A stretch of 64,000 nucleotides of DNA from Variovorax sp. CF313 (GTDB lineage: Bacteria; Pseudomonadota; Gammaproteobacteria; Burkholderiales; Burkholderiaceae_C). The notes below the pieces were generated by a model. It saw nothing but the letters and a program-made list of their open reading frames with translations. It was not told where the DNA came from and made no database searches. A program made the position numbers and the translations under genes. The stretch is taken from the NCBI RefSeq assembly GCF_000282635.1, contig NZ_AKIW01000023.1:51071-115070 (forward strand), in the 5' to 3' direction. Of the stretch, positions 26,164-35,074 are shown one piece after another (the stretch's first letter is position 1; every line of letters begins with the position of its first letter).

Positions 26164-26640
26164 TCAGGCGGCCTTCTTGAGTGCCTTGACGGCCTTGAGC
26201 ACGTCGTCGACATGGCCGGGAACCTTGAGCCCGCGCCATTCGGCCTTCAGGATGCCGTCGGCGCCGATAAGGAAGGTGCTGCGTTCGATGCCCTTGACCT
26301 TCTTGCCGTACATGATCTTGTTCTTGACCACGCCGAACATGTGGCACATTTTTTCTTCGGTGTCGGCGATGAGTTCGAAGGGCAGCTCGAGCTTGGCCTT
26401 GAACTCGTCGTGCGACTTCATGTTGTCGCGGGATACGCCGAACACCGTGGCGCCGGCCTTTTCGAAGTCCTTGTAGCGGTCGCGGAACTGCATGGCTTCG
26501 GTAGTGCAACCCGGAGTGTTATCTTTCGGGTAAAAATACATGACCAGCACATGGCCGAGATGCGAGGTATTCGAGACCTTGAGGCCGCCCGTGGCGTTGG
26601 CGTCGAATTCAGGAATGGGTTTGTTGACAACGATCGCCAT
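26164..26640 (-). CDS. bcp: Peroxiredoxin, thioredoxin-dependent (BCP/PrxQ)
   Basis: Thiol peroxidase of 158 residues that reduces peroxides using thioredoxin. The peroxidatic cysteine is C45 in KDNTPGCTTEAMQFRD. The usual resolving cysteine at +5 is Met50 here. A second cysteine, C99 (EEKMCHMFG), is present and may take the resolving role. The rest of the protein is typical of the family. It starts at the ATG at 26640 and has its own terminator. Confidence 0.93.
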   Translation of the reverse strand: MAIVVNKPIPEFDANATGGLKVSNTSHLGHVLVMYFYPKDNTPGCTTEAMQFRDRYKDFEKAGATVFGVSRDNMKSHDEFKAKLELPFELIADTEEKMCHMFGVVKNKIMYGKKVKGIERSTFLIGADGILKAEWRGLKVPGHVDDVLKAVKALKKAA

Positions 26641-26789
26641 GAAACTTGTTTTCTCCGTTAGATTCCGCTCCTGAGCCCTCTCGCCCCGTTTCGGACGGGA
26701 CTTGCTCAAGGAATGGAGGATTGGTCGTTGCTAACTTAGGGGTAGCTGGCCTGTTCGCAACCCGGTATTTTACCCCGAAAACACCTCTC

Positions 26790-27173
26790 TCAGCCACGCG
26801 GCGGGCTCTCGACCAGCAGGGCGGCGATCACGTGCCGGCCTTCTCCAGCCAGGATGTTGTAGGTTCGGCAGGCTGCAGCGGTGTCCATGGTCTCGACACC
26901 GGTGCGTTGCGCCATCAGGGGTTTCAGCCAGCCGGGTTGGGGAAAGCGGATGCGGTTTCCGCTGCCGAAAATGATCAATTCCGCGCCCAGGGCGGCCAGT
27001 TGCTCGAAATGTTCGGCGCCGAGCTGGTCGAAGCTCGAGCAATTCCATTCGAAGCGCTCGCCGCGCGAGCCCACTACCACGCTGCCTTCGACTTTTTCGT
27101 TGTTGATCGCCACCCAGCCGGGGCCGTGCGCGGTAAGGGACTGGGCGTCGGATTTGTCGGGCTGGAGCTTCAT
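26790..27173 (-). CDS. Mth938-like domain-containing protein
   Basis: Small protein of 127 residues related to archaeal Mth938 and human AAMDC. Visible features are VEGSVVVGSRGERFEWNCSS, a central AALGAELIIFGSGNRIRFPQ and the C-terminal GRHVIAALLVESPPRG. The family has no agreed function, though members are found near respiratory assembly genes. I chose the ATG at 27173; a longer open frame reaches 27221 without support. It is divergent from alaA. Confidence 0.88.
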   Translation of the reverse strand: MKLQPDKSDAQSLTAHGPGWVAINNEKVEGSVVVGSRGERFEWNCSSFDQLGAEHFEQLAALGAELIIFGSGNRIRFPQPGWLKPLMAQRTGVETMDTAAACRTYNILAGEGRHVIAALLVESPPRG

Positions 27174-27295
27174 CTGGGCACTGGGAACTGTGGTCAAATT
27201 ATAGGTTTTCCCTAGTGCCACGGGGCTCGCAAGGGCCTTTGCCTTCGAGTAAGCAACCCGTTCAACCCGTTAATTTCCGCGCCCGGGAGGGCCCT

Positions 27296-28528
27296 TTGAA
27301 GCAGCTCAAGAAATCGGCCAAGCTGGCCAACGTTCTCTATGACATCCGCGGTCCCATCATGGATGCCGCCAAGCAGATGGAAGAGGACGGCCAGAAGATC
27401 ATCAAGCTCAACATCGGCAACCTCGCCGTGTTCGGTTTCGATGCTCCCGAGGAAATCCAGCAGGACATGATCCGCAACCTGCCCACCTCGGCCGGCTATT
27501 CGGACAGCAAGGGCGTCTTCGCGGCACGCAAGGCGGTGATGCACGAGACGCAGAAGCAGGGCATCGCGGGCGTCACGCTCGACGACATCTACCTCGGCAA
27601 CGGCGCCAGCGAGCTGATCGCCATGTCCACCAATGCGCTGCTCAACGACGGCGACGAATTGCTGCTGCCGGCCCCCGACTACCCGCTGTGGACCGCCTCC
27701 ACGAGCCTGTCGGGCGGCACGCCGGTGCACTACCTGTGCGACGAGGCCAACGGCTGGATGCCGAATCTCGACGACATCCGCGCCAAGATCACGCCGCGCA
27801 CCAAGGGCATCGTGGTCATCAACCCGAACAACCCGACCGGTGCGCTGTATTCCGACGAGCTGCTCAAGAGCATCGTGGCCATCGCGCGCGAGCACGGCCT
27901 CGTGATCTTCGCCGACGAGGTCTACGACAAGGTCCTGTACGACGGCGTGAAGCACACCGCCATCGCCAGCCTGTCGAGCGACGTGCTCACGCTCACCTTC
28001 AATTCGCTCTCCAAGAGCTACCGCTCGTGCGGCTACCGCGCCGGCTGGCTCGTGGTGTCGGGCGACAAGCGCAGCGCGCAGGACTACATCGAGGGCCTGA
28101 ACATGCTCTCGAACATGCGCCTGTGCGCCAACGTGCCCGGCCAGTGGGCCATCCAGACGGCGCTCGGCGGCTACCAGAGCATCAACGACCTCGTGTGCGA
28201 GGGCGGCCGGCTGCGCCGCCAGCGCGACCTGGCCTACGAACTCATCACCGCCATTCCGGGCGTGAGCTGTGTCAAGCCGAGCGCCGCGCTCTACATGTTC
28301 CCCAAGCTCGATCCCGAGGTCTATCCGATCGAGGACGATCGCCAGTTCTTCCTCGAACTGCTGAAGGAAACCCGCGTGATGCTGGTGCAGGGCACCGGCT
28401 TCAACTGGGCCACGCCGGATCACTTCCGCATCGTGTTCCTGCCCCATGAAGACGACCTGCGCGAGGCCATCAACCGCATCGCGAGGTTCCTGGAACAGTA
28501 CCGCCTGCGCCGCCAGTCGCGGCCATGA
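27296..28528 (+). CDS. alaA: Alanine-synthesising aminotransferase AlaA
   Basis: PLP-dependent glutamate-pyruvate aminotransferase of 410 residues. The PLP-binding lysine is K240 (SLSKSYRSCGYRAGW), the same position as in E. coli AlaA. Other matches are LYDIRGPIMDAAKQMEEDGQ, PNNPTGALYSDELLKSIVAI and VSCVKPSAALYMFPKLD. I chose the TTG at 27296 because GGGAGG lies a few bases upstream; the frame is open to 27215 with no support. Hom follows 58 bases later. It makes alanine from pyruvate and shares the operon with aspartate-pathway genes. Confidence 0.92.
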   Translation: MKQLKKSAKLANVLYDIRGPIMDAAKQMEEDGQKIIKLNIGNLAVFGFDAPEEIQQDMIRNLPTSAGYSDSKGVFAARKAVMHETQKQGIAGVTLDDIYLGNGASELIAMSTNALLNDGDELLLPAPDYPLWTASTSLSGGTPVHYLCDEANGWMPNLDDIRAKITPRTKGIVVINPNNPTGALYSDELLKSIVAIAREHGLVIFADEVYDKVLYDGVKHTAIASLSSDVLTLTFNSLSKSYRSCGYRAGWLVVSGDKRSAQDYIEGLNMLSNMRLCANVPGQWAIQTALGGYQSINDLVCEGGRLRRQRDLAYELITAIPGVSCVKPSAALYMFPKLDPEVYPIEDDRQFFLELLKETRVMLVQGTGFNWATPDHFRIVFLPHEDDLREAINRIARFLEQYRLRRQSRP

Positions 28529-28586
28529 AGCCTGCCTGCATCACTGCTGCCGCCACCCCATCGAAACCATGAACGCGACTCTCCCA

Positions 28587-29909
28587 ATGAAACCCATCCA
28601 AGTAGGCCTGCTCGGCGCAGGCACGGTCGGCAGCGGCACCTTCAAGGTGCTCCAGCGCAACCAGGAAGAGATCAAGCGCCGCGCTGGCCGCGGCATCGAG
28701 ATCACCATGGTGGCCGACCTCGACACTGCCCGCGCCCGCGAAGTGGCCGGCGAAAGCGTCAAGGTGGTCAGCGATGCGCGCGAAGTCATCGCCAACCCCG
28801 ACATCGACATCGTCATCGAGCTGATCGGCGGCTATGGCATCGCCAAGCAGCTCGTGCTCGAGGCCATTGCGGCCGGCAAGCACGTGGTCACGGCCAACAA
28901 GGCATTGCTCGCCGTGCACGGCACCGAGATCTTCGCGGCCGCGCACGCCAAGGGCGTGATGGTGGCCTTCGAGGCGGCGGTGGCCGGCGGCATCCCGATC
29001 ATCAAGGCGCTGCGTGAAGGCCTCACGGCCAACAGCATCCAGTGGCTGGCCGGCATCATCAACGGCACCACCAACTTCATCCTGTCCGAGATGCGCGACA
29101 AGGGCCTGGATTTCGCGACCGTGCTGAAGGAAGCGCAACGCCTGGGCTACGCCGAAGCCGACCCGACCTTCGACATCGAGGGCGTCGACGCCGGCCACAA
29201 GGTCACGCTGATGAGTGCCATCGCCTTCGGCATTCCGGTGCAGTTCGACAAGGCCCACATCGAGGGCATCACCAAGCTCGCCGCGCAGGACATCAGGTAC
29301 GCCGAGCAGTTGGGCTATCGCATCAAGCTGCTGGGCGTGACCAAGCGCACTGCCAAGGGCATCGAACTGCGCGTGCACCCCTCGCTGGTGCCCTCGAAGC
29401 GCCTGCTGGCCAACGTCGAAGGTGCGATGAACGCGGTGGTGGTGCACGGCGACGCCGTGGGCACCACGCTCTACTACGGCAAAGGCGCAGGCAGCGAGCC
29501 GACCGCCAGCGCCGTGATCGCCGACCTCGTCGACATCACCCGCCTGCATACTGCCGACGCCGCGCACCGCGTGCCGCACCTGGCCTTCCATCCCGACGCG
29601 ATGAGCGACCTGAAGGTGCTGCCGATGTCGGAAGTTGTCACCAGCTACTACCTGCGCCTGCGCGTGGCCGACCAGGCCGGCGTGCTAGCCAAGGTCACGG
29701 GCCTGCTGGCCACCGCCGGTATCAGCATCGATGCCGTGCTGCAGCGCGAAGCCGACGAAGTGGGCGGCGAAGGTTCCACGCAGACCGACCTGATCATCCT
29801 CACGCACGACGCGCGCGAAGGCACCGTCAACGACGTGATGGCCGAGCTGCAGGCGCTGCCCACCGTGCTCGAACCCATCGTGCGCATCCGCAAGGAAGAG
29901 TTGAAGTGA
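28587..29909 (+). CDS. hom: Homoserine dehydrogenase (ACT domain-containing)
   Basis: Reduces aspartate semialdehyde to homoserine, feeding threonine and methionine. The NAD(P)-binding N-terminus is IQVGLLGAGTVGSGTFKVL. The catalytic domain has GTTNFILSEMRDKGLDFATV, LGYAEADPTFDIEGVDAGHK and GYRIKLLGVTKRT. A C-terminal ACT domain (YYLRLRVADQAGVLAKVTGL) suggests feedback control by threonine. The protein has 440 residues if started at the ATG at 28587; the ATG at 28569 adds six. Its stop overlaps the thrC GTG (GTGA), so the two are coupled. Confidence 0.94.
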   Translation: MKPIQVGLLGAGTVGSGTFKVLQRNQEEIKRRAGRGIEITMVADLDTARAREVAGESVKVVSDAREVIANPDIDIVIELIGGYGIAKQLVLEAIAAGKHVVTANKALLAVHGTEIFAAAHAKGVMVAFEAAVAGGIPIIKALREGLTANSIQWLAGIINGTTNFILSEMRDKGLDFATVLKEAQRLGYAEADPTFDIEGVDAGHKVTLMSAIAFGIPVQFDKAHIEGITKLAAQDIRYAEQLGYRIKLLGVTKRTAKGIELRVHPSLVPSKRLLANVEGAMNAVVVHGDAVGTTLYYGKGAGSEPTASAVIADLVDITRLHTADAAHRVPHLAFHPDAMSDLKVLPMSEVVTSYYLRLRVADQAGVLAKVTGLLATAGISIDAVLQREADEVGGEGSTQTDLIILTHDAREGTVNDVMAELQALPTVLEPIVRIRKEELK

Positions 29910-31321
29910 ACTACCTGAGCACCCGCGGCCACCCGGACCGCAAGCGCTTCTGCGAAATTCTCCTCGAAGGCCTTGCGCCCGATGGCGGCCTCTATCTGCC
30001 CGAGGCGTATCCGCAGGTCGATGCTGCCACCCTGGCGAAGTGGCGCAAGCTGCCGTACGCCGAACTGGCCTTCGAGATCCTCTCGCTTTACATCGACGAC
30101 ATTCCGCCGGCCGACCTGAAAGCGATCTGCGCGAAGACCTACACCGCCGAAGTGTTTGGCACCGACGAGATCGTGCCGCTGCGCGAGCTCGAGGACGGCG
30201 TGTACCTCGAAGCCCTGTCCAACGGCCCCACGCTGGCCTTCAAGGACATGGCGATGCAACTGCTGGGCAACCTGTTCGAGTACGAGCTGGCCCGCCGCGG
30301 CGCGGAGCTCAACATCCTCGGCGCGACCAGCGGCGACACCGGCAGCGCGGCCGAATACGCCATGCGCGGCAAGAAGGGCGTGCGTGTCTTCATGACCTCG
30401 CCCGACGGCCGCATGAGCCCGTTCCAGCAGGCGCAGATGTTCAGCCTGCAGGACGAGAACATCCACAACATCGCCATCACCGGCGTGTTCGACGATTGCC
30501 AGGACATCGTCAAGGCGGTATCGAACGACCTGGGCTTCAAGCGCAAGTACCGCATCGGCACCGTCAACTCGATCAACTGGGCGCGGCTGCTGGCGCAGGT
30601 CGTCTACTACTTCGCGGGCTATTTCCAGGCCACCGCGAGCAACGACAAGCCGGTGAGCTTCACCGTGCCCTCGGGCAACTTCGGCAATGTCTGTGCGGGC
30701 CACGTGGCGCGCTCGATGGGCCTGCCGATCCAGACGCTGGTGGTCGCCACCAACGAGAACGACGTGCTCGACGAGTTCTTTCGCACTGGCGTCTACCGCG
30801 TGCGCGCGGCCGTCGACACGCACGAAACCTCCAGCCCGTCGATGGACATCAGCAAGGCCAGCAACTTCGAGCGCTTCGTGTTCGACCTTGTCGGGCGCGA
30901 TGCGGCCAAGCTGCGCAAGCTGTTCGTGGACGACCTGGGCCTGCAGGGCAGCTTCGATCTGAGCGCCGACCCGGCGTTCAAGCAGGCCGCGGGGCGCTTC
31001 GGCTTTCGCAGTGGCCGCAGCACGCACGCCGACCGCCTGGCCACCATTCGCGACACCGACAAGCGCTTTGCCACGCTGGTCGACCCGCACACGGCAGATG
31101 GCCTGAAGGCTGCACGCGAACAGCACGTGCCCGGCGTGCCGATGGTGGTGCTCGAAACGGCGCTGCCGATCAAGTTTGCGGCCACGCTGGTCGAGGCGCT
31201 CGGCGCGGAGCCCGCGCGGCCGAAGAAGTTCGAAGGCATCGAGGCGCTGCCCAAGCGCGTCGTCAAGCTGCCTGCAGATGCCGAGGCCGTCAAGGCCTAC
31301 ATCGCCGAAAACTGTGACTGA
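29906..31321 (+). CDS. thrC: Threonine synthase
   Basis: Converts O-phosphohomoserine to threonine; PLP enzyme of 471 residues. The PLP lysine is K113 in PTLAFKDMAMQLLGNLFEYE. Other signatures are LGATSGDTGSAAEYAMRGKK and VPSGNFGNVCAGHVARSMGL. It begins with GTG at 29906 overlapping the hom stop, GTGA, indicating translational coupling. Together with hom it covers the last aspartate-to-threonine steps. The homoserine kinase gene is not next to them in this window. Confidence 0.95.
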   Translation: MNYLSTRGHPDRKRFCEILLEGLAPDGGLYLPEAYPQVDAATLAKWRKLPYAELAFEILSLYIDDIPPADLKAICAKTYTAEVFGTDEIVPLRELEDGVYLEALSNGPTLAFKDMAMQLLGNLFEYELARRGAELNILGATSGDTGSAAEYAMRGKKGVRVFMTSPDGRMSPFQQAQMFSLQDENIHNIAITGVFDDCQDIVKAVSNDLGFKRKYRIGTVNSINWARLLAQVVYYFAGYFQATASNDKPVSFTVPSGNFGNVCAGHVARSMGLPIQTLVVATNENDVLDEFFRTGVYRVRAAVDTHETSSPSMDISKASNFERFVFDLVGRDAAKLRKLFVDDLGLQGSFDLSADPAFKQAAGRFGFRSGRSTHADRLATIRDTDKRFATLVDPHTADGLKAAREQHVPGVPMVVLETALPIKFAATLVEALGAEPARPKKFEGIEALPKRVVKLPADAEAVKAYIAENCD

Positions 31322-31339
31322 TCGCGGTCGGGTCTTCGC

Positions 31340-31885
31340 ATGAAAGTCGTCGGTTTCGCCGGCTATTCGGGCGCGGGCAAGACCACGCTGCTTGAGCGCC
31401 TGATACCGGCGCTCAAGCGGCTCGGCCAGCGCGTGTCGGTAGTCAAGCACGCGCACCACAAGTTCGACATCGACCATCCCGGCAAGGACACCTACCGCCA
31501 CCGCGAGGCGGGTGCCTTCGAGGTGGTGGTCGCCTCCGACAAGCGGCTGGCCGTGATGCGCGAGTTCGAGGCTCCCGTCGAACTCAGCGTGCACCAATTG
31601 CTGGCCGAAGTGCATCCGGCTGCCGACTGGGTGCTGGTCGAGGGCTTCCGCCACAGCGACGTGCTCAAGATCGAGGTCTGGCGGCTGCCGGAAGCGGGCA
31701 AGCCGTCGCGGCCTGTGCTGTACGCGGACGATCCTTTCGTCATCGCCGTGGCCACCGACGCGCCTGCCAGCCTGCCGTCGCCCACCGAGCGGCCGTTGTT
31801 CGACCTCAACGACGCCGAGGCCATTGCGAGGTGGTTGATCGACAGCGGCGACCGCTTCGAATACAACCCCGATCACCATGGCTGA
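31340..31885 (+). CDS. mobB: Molybdopterin-guanine dinucleotide biosynthesis protein MobB
   Basis: P-loop GTPase of 181 residues (MobB family) that supports molybdenum cofactor guanylation. The P-loop is GYSGAGKTTLLERL (about 8-21). The His-rich segment VVKHAHHKFDIDHPGKDTYR and VLVEGFRHS are typical. It overlaps the moeA start by eight bases, implying coupling. It is first of mobB-moeA-moaD. Confidence 0.93.
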   Translation: MKVVGFAGYSGAGKTTLLERLIPALKRLGQRVSVVKHAHHKFDIDHPGKDTYRHREAGAFEVVVASDKRLAVMREFEAPVELSVHQLLAEVHPAADWVLVEGFRHSDVLKIEVWRLPEAGKPSRPVLYADDPFVIAVATDAPASLPSPTERPLFDLNDAEAIARWLIDSGDRFEYNPDHHG

Positions 31886-33164
31886 TTCACCCGTTCCTTT
31901 CGCCGCTTCTTCCTCGCGCCCGCCGCTGATGCCGCTCGATGAGGCGGTCGCGGTCCTGCTCGCGAAGGCATTGCCGAAGCTGCCCGCCGAGAGCGTCGGT
32001 ACTTTCGACGCCGACGGCCGCGTGCTGGCGCAGGACCTCGTCTCCGGCCTCACCGTGCCGCCGCGCGATAACAGCGCGATGGACGGCTACGCCGTGCGCG
32101 CGGCCGACTGTGCCGCACCGGGCGCCGAACTGAAGGTGACGCAGCGCATCCCCGCAGGCACCGTCGGCACGCCGCTCGCGGCCGGCACCGCGGCGCGCAT
32201 CTTCACGGGCGCGCAGATCCCCGAAGGCGCCGACGCCGTCGTGATGCAGGAAGACACCACGGCAATGCCGCAGGAAGGCGGCCTGGGCTCGGTGCGCATC
32301 GCCATCGTTCCCGCTGCCGGCCAATGGATCCGTCGCGCGGGCGAAGACGTGGCCTCGGGCGATGTCGTGCTGAAGAAGGGCGAGCGCCTCACCCCCGCCG
32401 CGCTCGGCCTTGCGGCCAGCGTGGGCTTCGACCGCCTGCAGGTGGCCCGCAAGCCGCGTGTGGCCATGCTCTCCACTGGCGACGAACTGGCGATGCCCGG
32501 CGAGGTCGCACCCGACGCGATGAAGCCTGGCGCCATCTACAACTCCAACCGCTTCTTCATGCGGGCCCTCCTGCGCCGCCTGGGCTGCGAAGTGAACGAC
32601 CTGGGCATCGTGCCCGACGACCGCGAAGCCACCATCGCCGCACTGCGCGATGCGGCGGAGACGAGCGACCTGATCATCACCACCGGCGGCGTCTCCGTCG
32701 GCGAGGAAGACCACATCCGCGCGGCGCTGCAATCGCTGGGCGAGCTGCAGCTCTGGTCGCTGTCGATGAAGCCCGGCAAGCCTTTCGCCTATGGCTCGAT
32801 CGCGCGCAGCAACGGGCAGGGCGCCTGCCATGTGACGGGGTTGCCCGGCAATCCGGTGTCGAGCTTCCTGACCTTCCTGATGCTCGTGCGGCCCTTCCTG
32901 CTGGCGCTGCAGGGCGCCGCGCGCGTCGCGCCGGAAGCGGTGAAGATGCGCGCCGATTTCGACTGGTTGCGCGCCGACAAGCGCCGGGAGTTCCTGCGCA
33001 CGCGGCGCAACGCGGACGGTGGCCTCGACCTGTTCGGCAACCAGAGCTCGGGTGTGCTGACCTCGATGGTCTGGGGTGACGGCTTGGTCGACAACCCTGC
33101 CGGCCAGACGATCAAGGCAGGCGACACCGTCGACTTCATTCCCTTCGCATCGCTGCTCGCCTGA
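31878..33164 (+). CDS. moeA: Molybdopterin molybdenumtransferase MoeA
   Basis: Inserts molybdate into molybdopterin adenylate; 428 residues. It has the N-terminal PPRDNSAMDGYAVRAADC segment, RIFTGAQIPEGADAVVMQED, the catalytic-domain motif STGDELAMPGEVAPDAMKPG and TTGGVSVGEEDHIRAAL. The C-terminal NPVSSFLTFLMLVRP is also typical. It overlaps mobB by eight bases and is followed by moaD after five bases. Confidence 0.95.
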   Translation: MADSPVPFAASSSRPPLMPLDEAVAVLLAKALPKLPAESVGTFDADGRVLAQDLVSGLTVPPRDNSAMDGYAVRAADCAAPGAELKVTQRIPAGTVGTPLAAGTAARIFTGAQIPEGADAVVMQEDTTAMPQEGGLGSVRIAIVPAAGQWIRRAGEDVASGDVVLKKGERLTPAALGLAASVGFDRLQVARKPRVAMLSTGDELAMPGEVAPDAMKPGAIYNSNRFFMRALLRRLGCEVNDLGIVPDDREATIAALRDAAETSDLIITTGGVSVGEEDHIRAALQSLGELQLWSLSMKPGKPFAYGSIARSNGQGACHVTGLPGNPVSSFLTFLMLVRPFLLALQGAARVAPEAVKMRADFDWLRADKRREFLRTRRNADGGLDLFGNQSSGVLTSMVWGDGLVDNPAGQTIKAGDTVDFIPFASLLA

Positions 33165-33169
33165 ATCGT

Positions 33170-33421
33170 ATGAAGATCCAGATCCGTTACTTCGCCTCGG
33201 TGCGCGAAGCCCTTTGCAGCAGCGGCGAAACCGTCGACACGAAGGCCGGGACGCTTTCGGCCCTGCGCGACGAGCTCATCGCCCGCGGTGGAGCCTACGC
33301 CACCGCGCTTGCACGCGGCAAGGCGGTGCGCATGGCGCTCGACCAGATGATGAGCGACGAAGCCGCCGCCCTGAGCGAAGGCTGCGAAGTCGCATTCTTT
33401 CCACCCGTCACGGGCGGTTGA
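33170..33421 (+). CDS. moaD: Molybdopterin synthase sulfur-carrier subunit MoaD
   Basis: Ubiquitin-fold sulfur carrier of 83 residues. The C-terminal Gly-Gly tail (FFPPVTGG) accepts the thiocarboxylate used by MoaE. The N-terminus MKIQIRYFASVREALCSSGE is a MoaD fold start. Its 3' end overlaps the antisense dapA-like gene by 14 bases; moaE lies beyond that gene. Confidence 0.93.
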   Translation: MKIQIRYFASVREALCSSGETVDTKAGTLSALRDELIARGGAYATALARGKAVRMALDQMMSDEAAALSEGCEVAFFPPVTGG

Positions 33422-34304
33422 GGCGCCCGTCCAGGGCCGCGAGGCGCTCGCGCAGGCCGTCGGACGCACGGGTCATCGGCGAGCGCAATTCGTCCTGCAT
33501 TTCGCCCGCGTGCGCCAGCAGCGCCTTCAGCGGGCCGGGATTCGGTTCGGCAAAGAGCATCTCCACCAGCGCCTGCAGCGCCTGCCATTCGGCGCGCGCC
33601 TCGGCCAACCGGTTGTCCGCCAGCAGGCGCACCAGCCGCACGAAGCGGCGCGTCTGCACATTGCCGCTGGCCGCGATGGCGCCCGCGCCGCCTTCGGCCA
33701 TGGTGCCGAAGATCTGGTGATCCTCGCCCGACAGCACCTGCAGCCGACCGTCGGCGATCACGGCGCGCGTCTTGGCCATGTCGCCGCCGCAGTCCTTGAT
33801 GCCGCGGATACGCGGATGTTCGGCCAGCGCCAGCAGCGTGTCGCGGGCGATGGTGACGCCGGTGCGATAGGGAATGTCGTAGACCAGCACCGGCACCGTG
33901 CTGGCATCGGCGATGGTGCGGAACCATTCGAGCAGGCCGGCCTGCGACGGCCGTACGTAGTGCGGCGCAGCCACCAGCAGGCCCGCCAGCGGGCGTTCGG
34001 AGAGCTTGCGCGCCCAGGCCGTGGCCTTGCCCAGGTGATAGCCGGAAATGCCCATGACCACCGGCAGTCCGCCGGCCGCGGCCAGCACGGTATCGAGCAC
34101 GGCCAGTTGCTCGGCTTCATCGAGCGCGGCGGCCTCGCCGGTCGAGCCGCAGGGCACGAAGCCGGTCACGCCATCGCCGGCGAGCCGCCGCGTCAGCGCG
34201 GCGAGGGCGGCATGGTCCACCGCGCCGTCGCGGAACGGGGTAACGAGGGCCACCCAGAAGCCGGAGAAATCAGGGGTGGTGGAGCTTGGTTGTTGTTGAG
34301 GCAC
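33408..34304 (-). CDS. DapA-family aldolase (dihydrodipicolinate synthase-like)
   Basis: Class I aldolase of the DapA/NAL superfamily, 298 residues. The Schiff-base lysine is K170 (GIKDCGGDM). The catalytic Tyr is Y142 (VYDIPYRTG) with R147, Y116 and the GSTGE (53-57) motif. These residues are all as in DapA, so DapA activity is possible. However, it sits antisense within the moa cluster rather than with lysine genes, so I do not assign it as the housekeeping DapA. An N-acetylneuraminate lyase or keto-deoxy-sugar role is also possible. Confidence 0.88.
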   Translation of the reverse strand: MPQQQPSSTTPDFSGFWVALVTPFRDGAVDHAALAALTRRLAGDGVTGFVPCGSTGEAAALDEAEQLAVLDTVLAAAGGLPVVMGISGYHLGKATAWARKLSERPLAGLLVAAPHYVRPSQAGLLEWFRTIADASTVPVLVYDIPYRTGVTIARDTLLALAEHPRIRGIKDCGGDMAKTRAVIADGRLQVLSGEDHQIFGTMAEGGAGAIAASGNVQTRRFVRLVRLLADNRLAEARAEWQALQALVEMLFAEPNPGPLKALLAHAGEMQDELRSPMTRASDGLRERLAALDGRLNRP

Positions 34305-34387
34305 GCGGGCTTCCTTTCAGGAATCGACCGATGGAACGAACCATCGTCCGATGCGCGCACAACCCGAAAGGGGCCAAAGCCTTTTGC

Positions 34388-34418
34388 AGGTTCCGTCGCT
34401 CATCCGACGACGGAACCT
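34388..34418. repeat. Inverted repeat in the dapA-like/moaE divergent region
   Basis: AGGTTCCGTCG and CGACGGAACCT form a perfect 11-base stem with a nine-base loop in the 255-base gap between the divergent dapA-like gene and moaE. No T-run follows at once, so an operator or structural role is as likely as termination. Confidence 0.55.
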
Positions 34419-34559
34419 CGGCTCCGGTCAGACGAGCTTTGGTTTTTTGGCTTTGTTGCTGCCCTGGCACGCGCAACGGCTCTCGGCGTGCGAAAGCACT
34501 GTGAAAAGCGTGGCGAGGCAAGGCATTGCCGCAGTCTATCGCGATGCCACAATCCGGAC

Positions 34560-35036
34560 ATGAGCGTTGCGCGTGTTTCGATCCAGACAGCCGATTTCGA
34601 CCTGGGCCAGGAGGTCGCCGCGTTGCGTGCCGGCGACAAGCGCGTGGGCGCCGTCTGCAGTTTCGTGGGGACCGTGCGCGACCGCAACGACGGCAGCGCG
34701 GTCGCCTCTATGGAGCTGGAGCACTACCCCGGCATGACCGAGAAGGCCATCGAAGCCATGATCGACGAGGCGCACAAGCGCTTCGACATCCTGGGCGCGC
34801 GCGTGATCCACCGTGTGGGCCTGCTGCAGCCGCTGGACCAGATCATGATGGTGGCGGTGGTGTCGGCGCACCGCGGCCAGAGCTTCGAGGCTTGCGAATT
34901 CCTGATGGACTACCTCAAGACCCAGGCGCCTTTCTGGAAGAAAGAGCAGACGCCCGAAGGCGCCCGCTGGGTGGATGCGCGCGTGGCCGACGACGCGGCG
35001 CTGGCGCGCTGGGGAATCAGCGCCCCGAACGCCTGA
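34560..35036 (+). CDS. moaE: Molybdopterin synthase catalytic subunit MoaE
   Basis: Large subunit of molybdopterin synthase, 158 residues. The catalytic lysines are in AFWKKEQTPEG-like FWKKEQTPEG near residue 123 and the C-terminal GARWVD. Other features are GAVCSFVGTVRDRND, ELEHYPGMTEKAIEAM and IHRVGLLQPLDQIMMVAVVS. It partners MoaD, encoded 1.1 kb upstream on the same strand but separated by the antisense dapA-like gene. Confidence 0.93.
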   Translation: MSVARVSIQTADFDLGQEVAALRAGDKRVGAVCSFVGTVRDRNDGSAVASMELEHYPGMTEKAIEAMIDEAHKRFDILGARVIHRVGLLQPLDQIMMVAVVSAHRGQSFEACEFLMDYLKTQAPFWKKEQTPEGARWVDARVADDAALARWGISAPNA

Positions 35037-35043
35037 CTTGTTG

Positions 35044-35064
35044 CCTCTCCCCGAGGGGGAGAGG
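35044..35064. repeat. Short hairpin after moaE
   Basis: CCTCTCCCC-GAG-GGGGAGAGG, a perfect nine-base stem, lies between the convergent moaE and Bug-family genes. There is no clear T-run. Confidence 0.55.
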
Positions 35065-35074
35065 GAGCAAGAGG

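Noticed and set aside
29648..32053. An 801-codon antisense frame over thrC, mobB and moeA
   Set aside because: It spans three recognisable genes on the other strand and has no domain content.
33408..34304. Housekeeping dihydrodipicolinate synthase DapA
   Set aside because: All catalytic residues fit, but the antisense place in the moa cluster argues for a paralogue; the main dapA is expected elsewhere.
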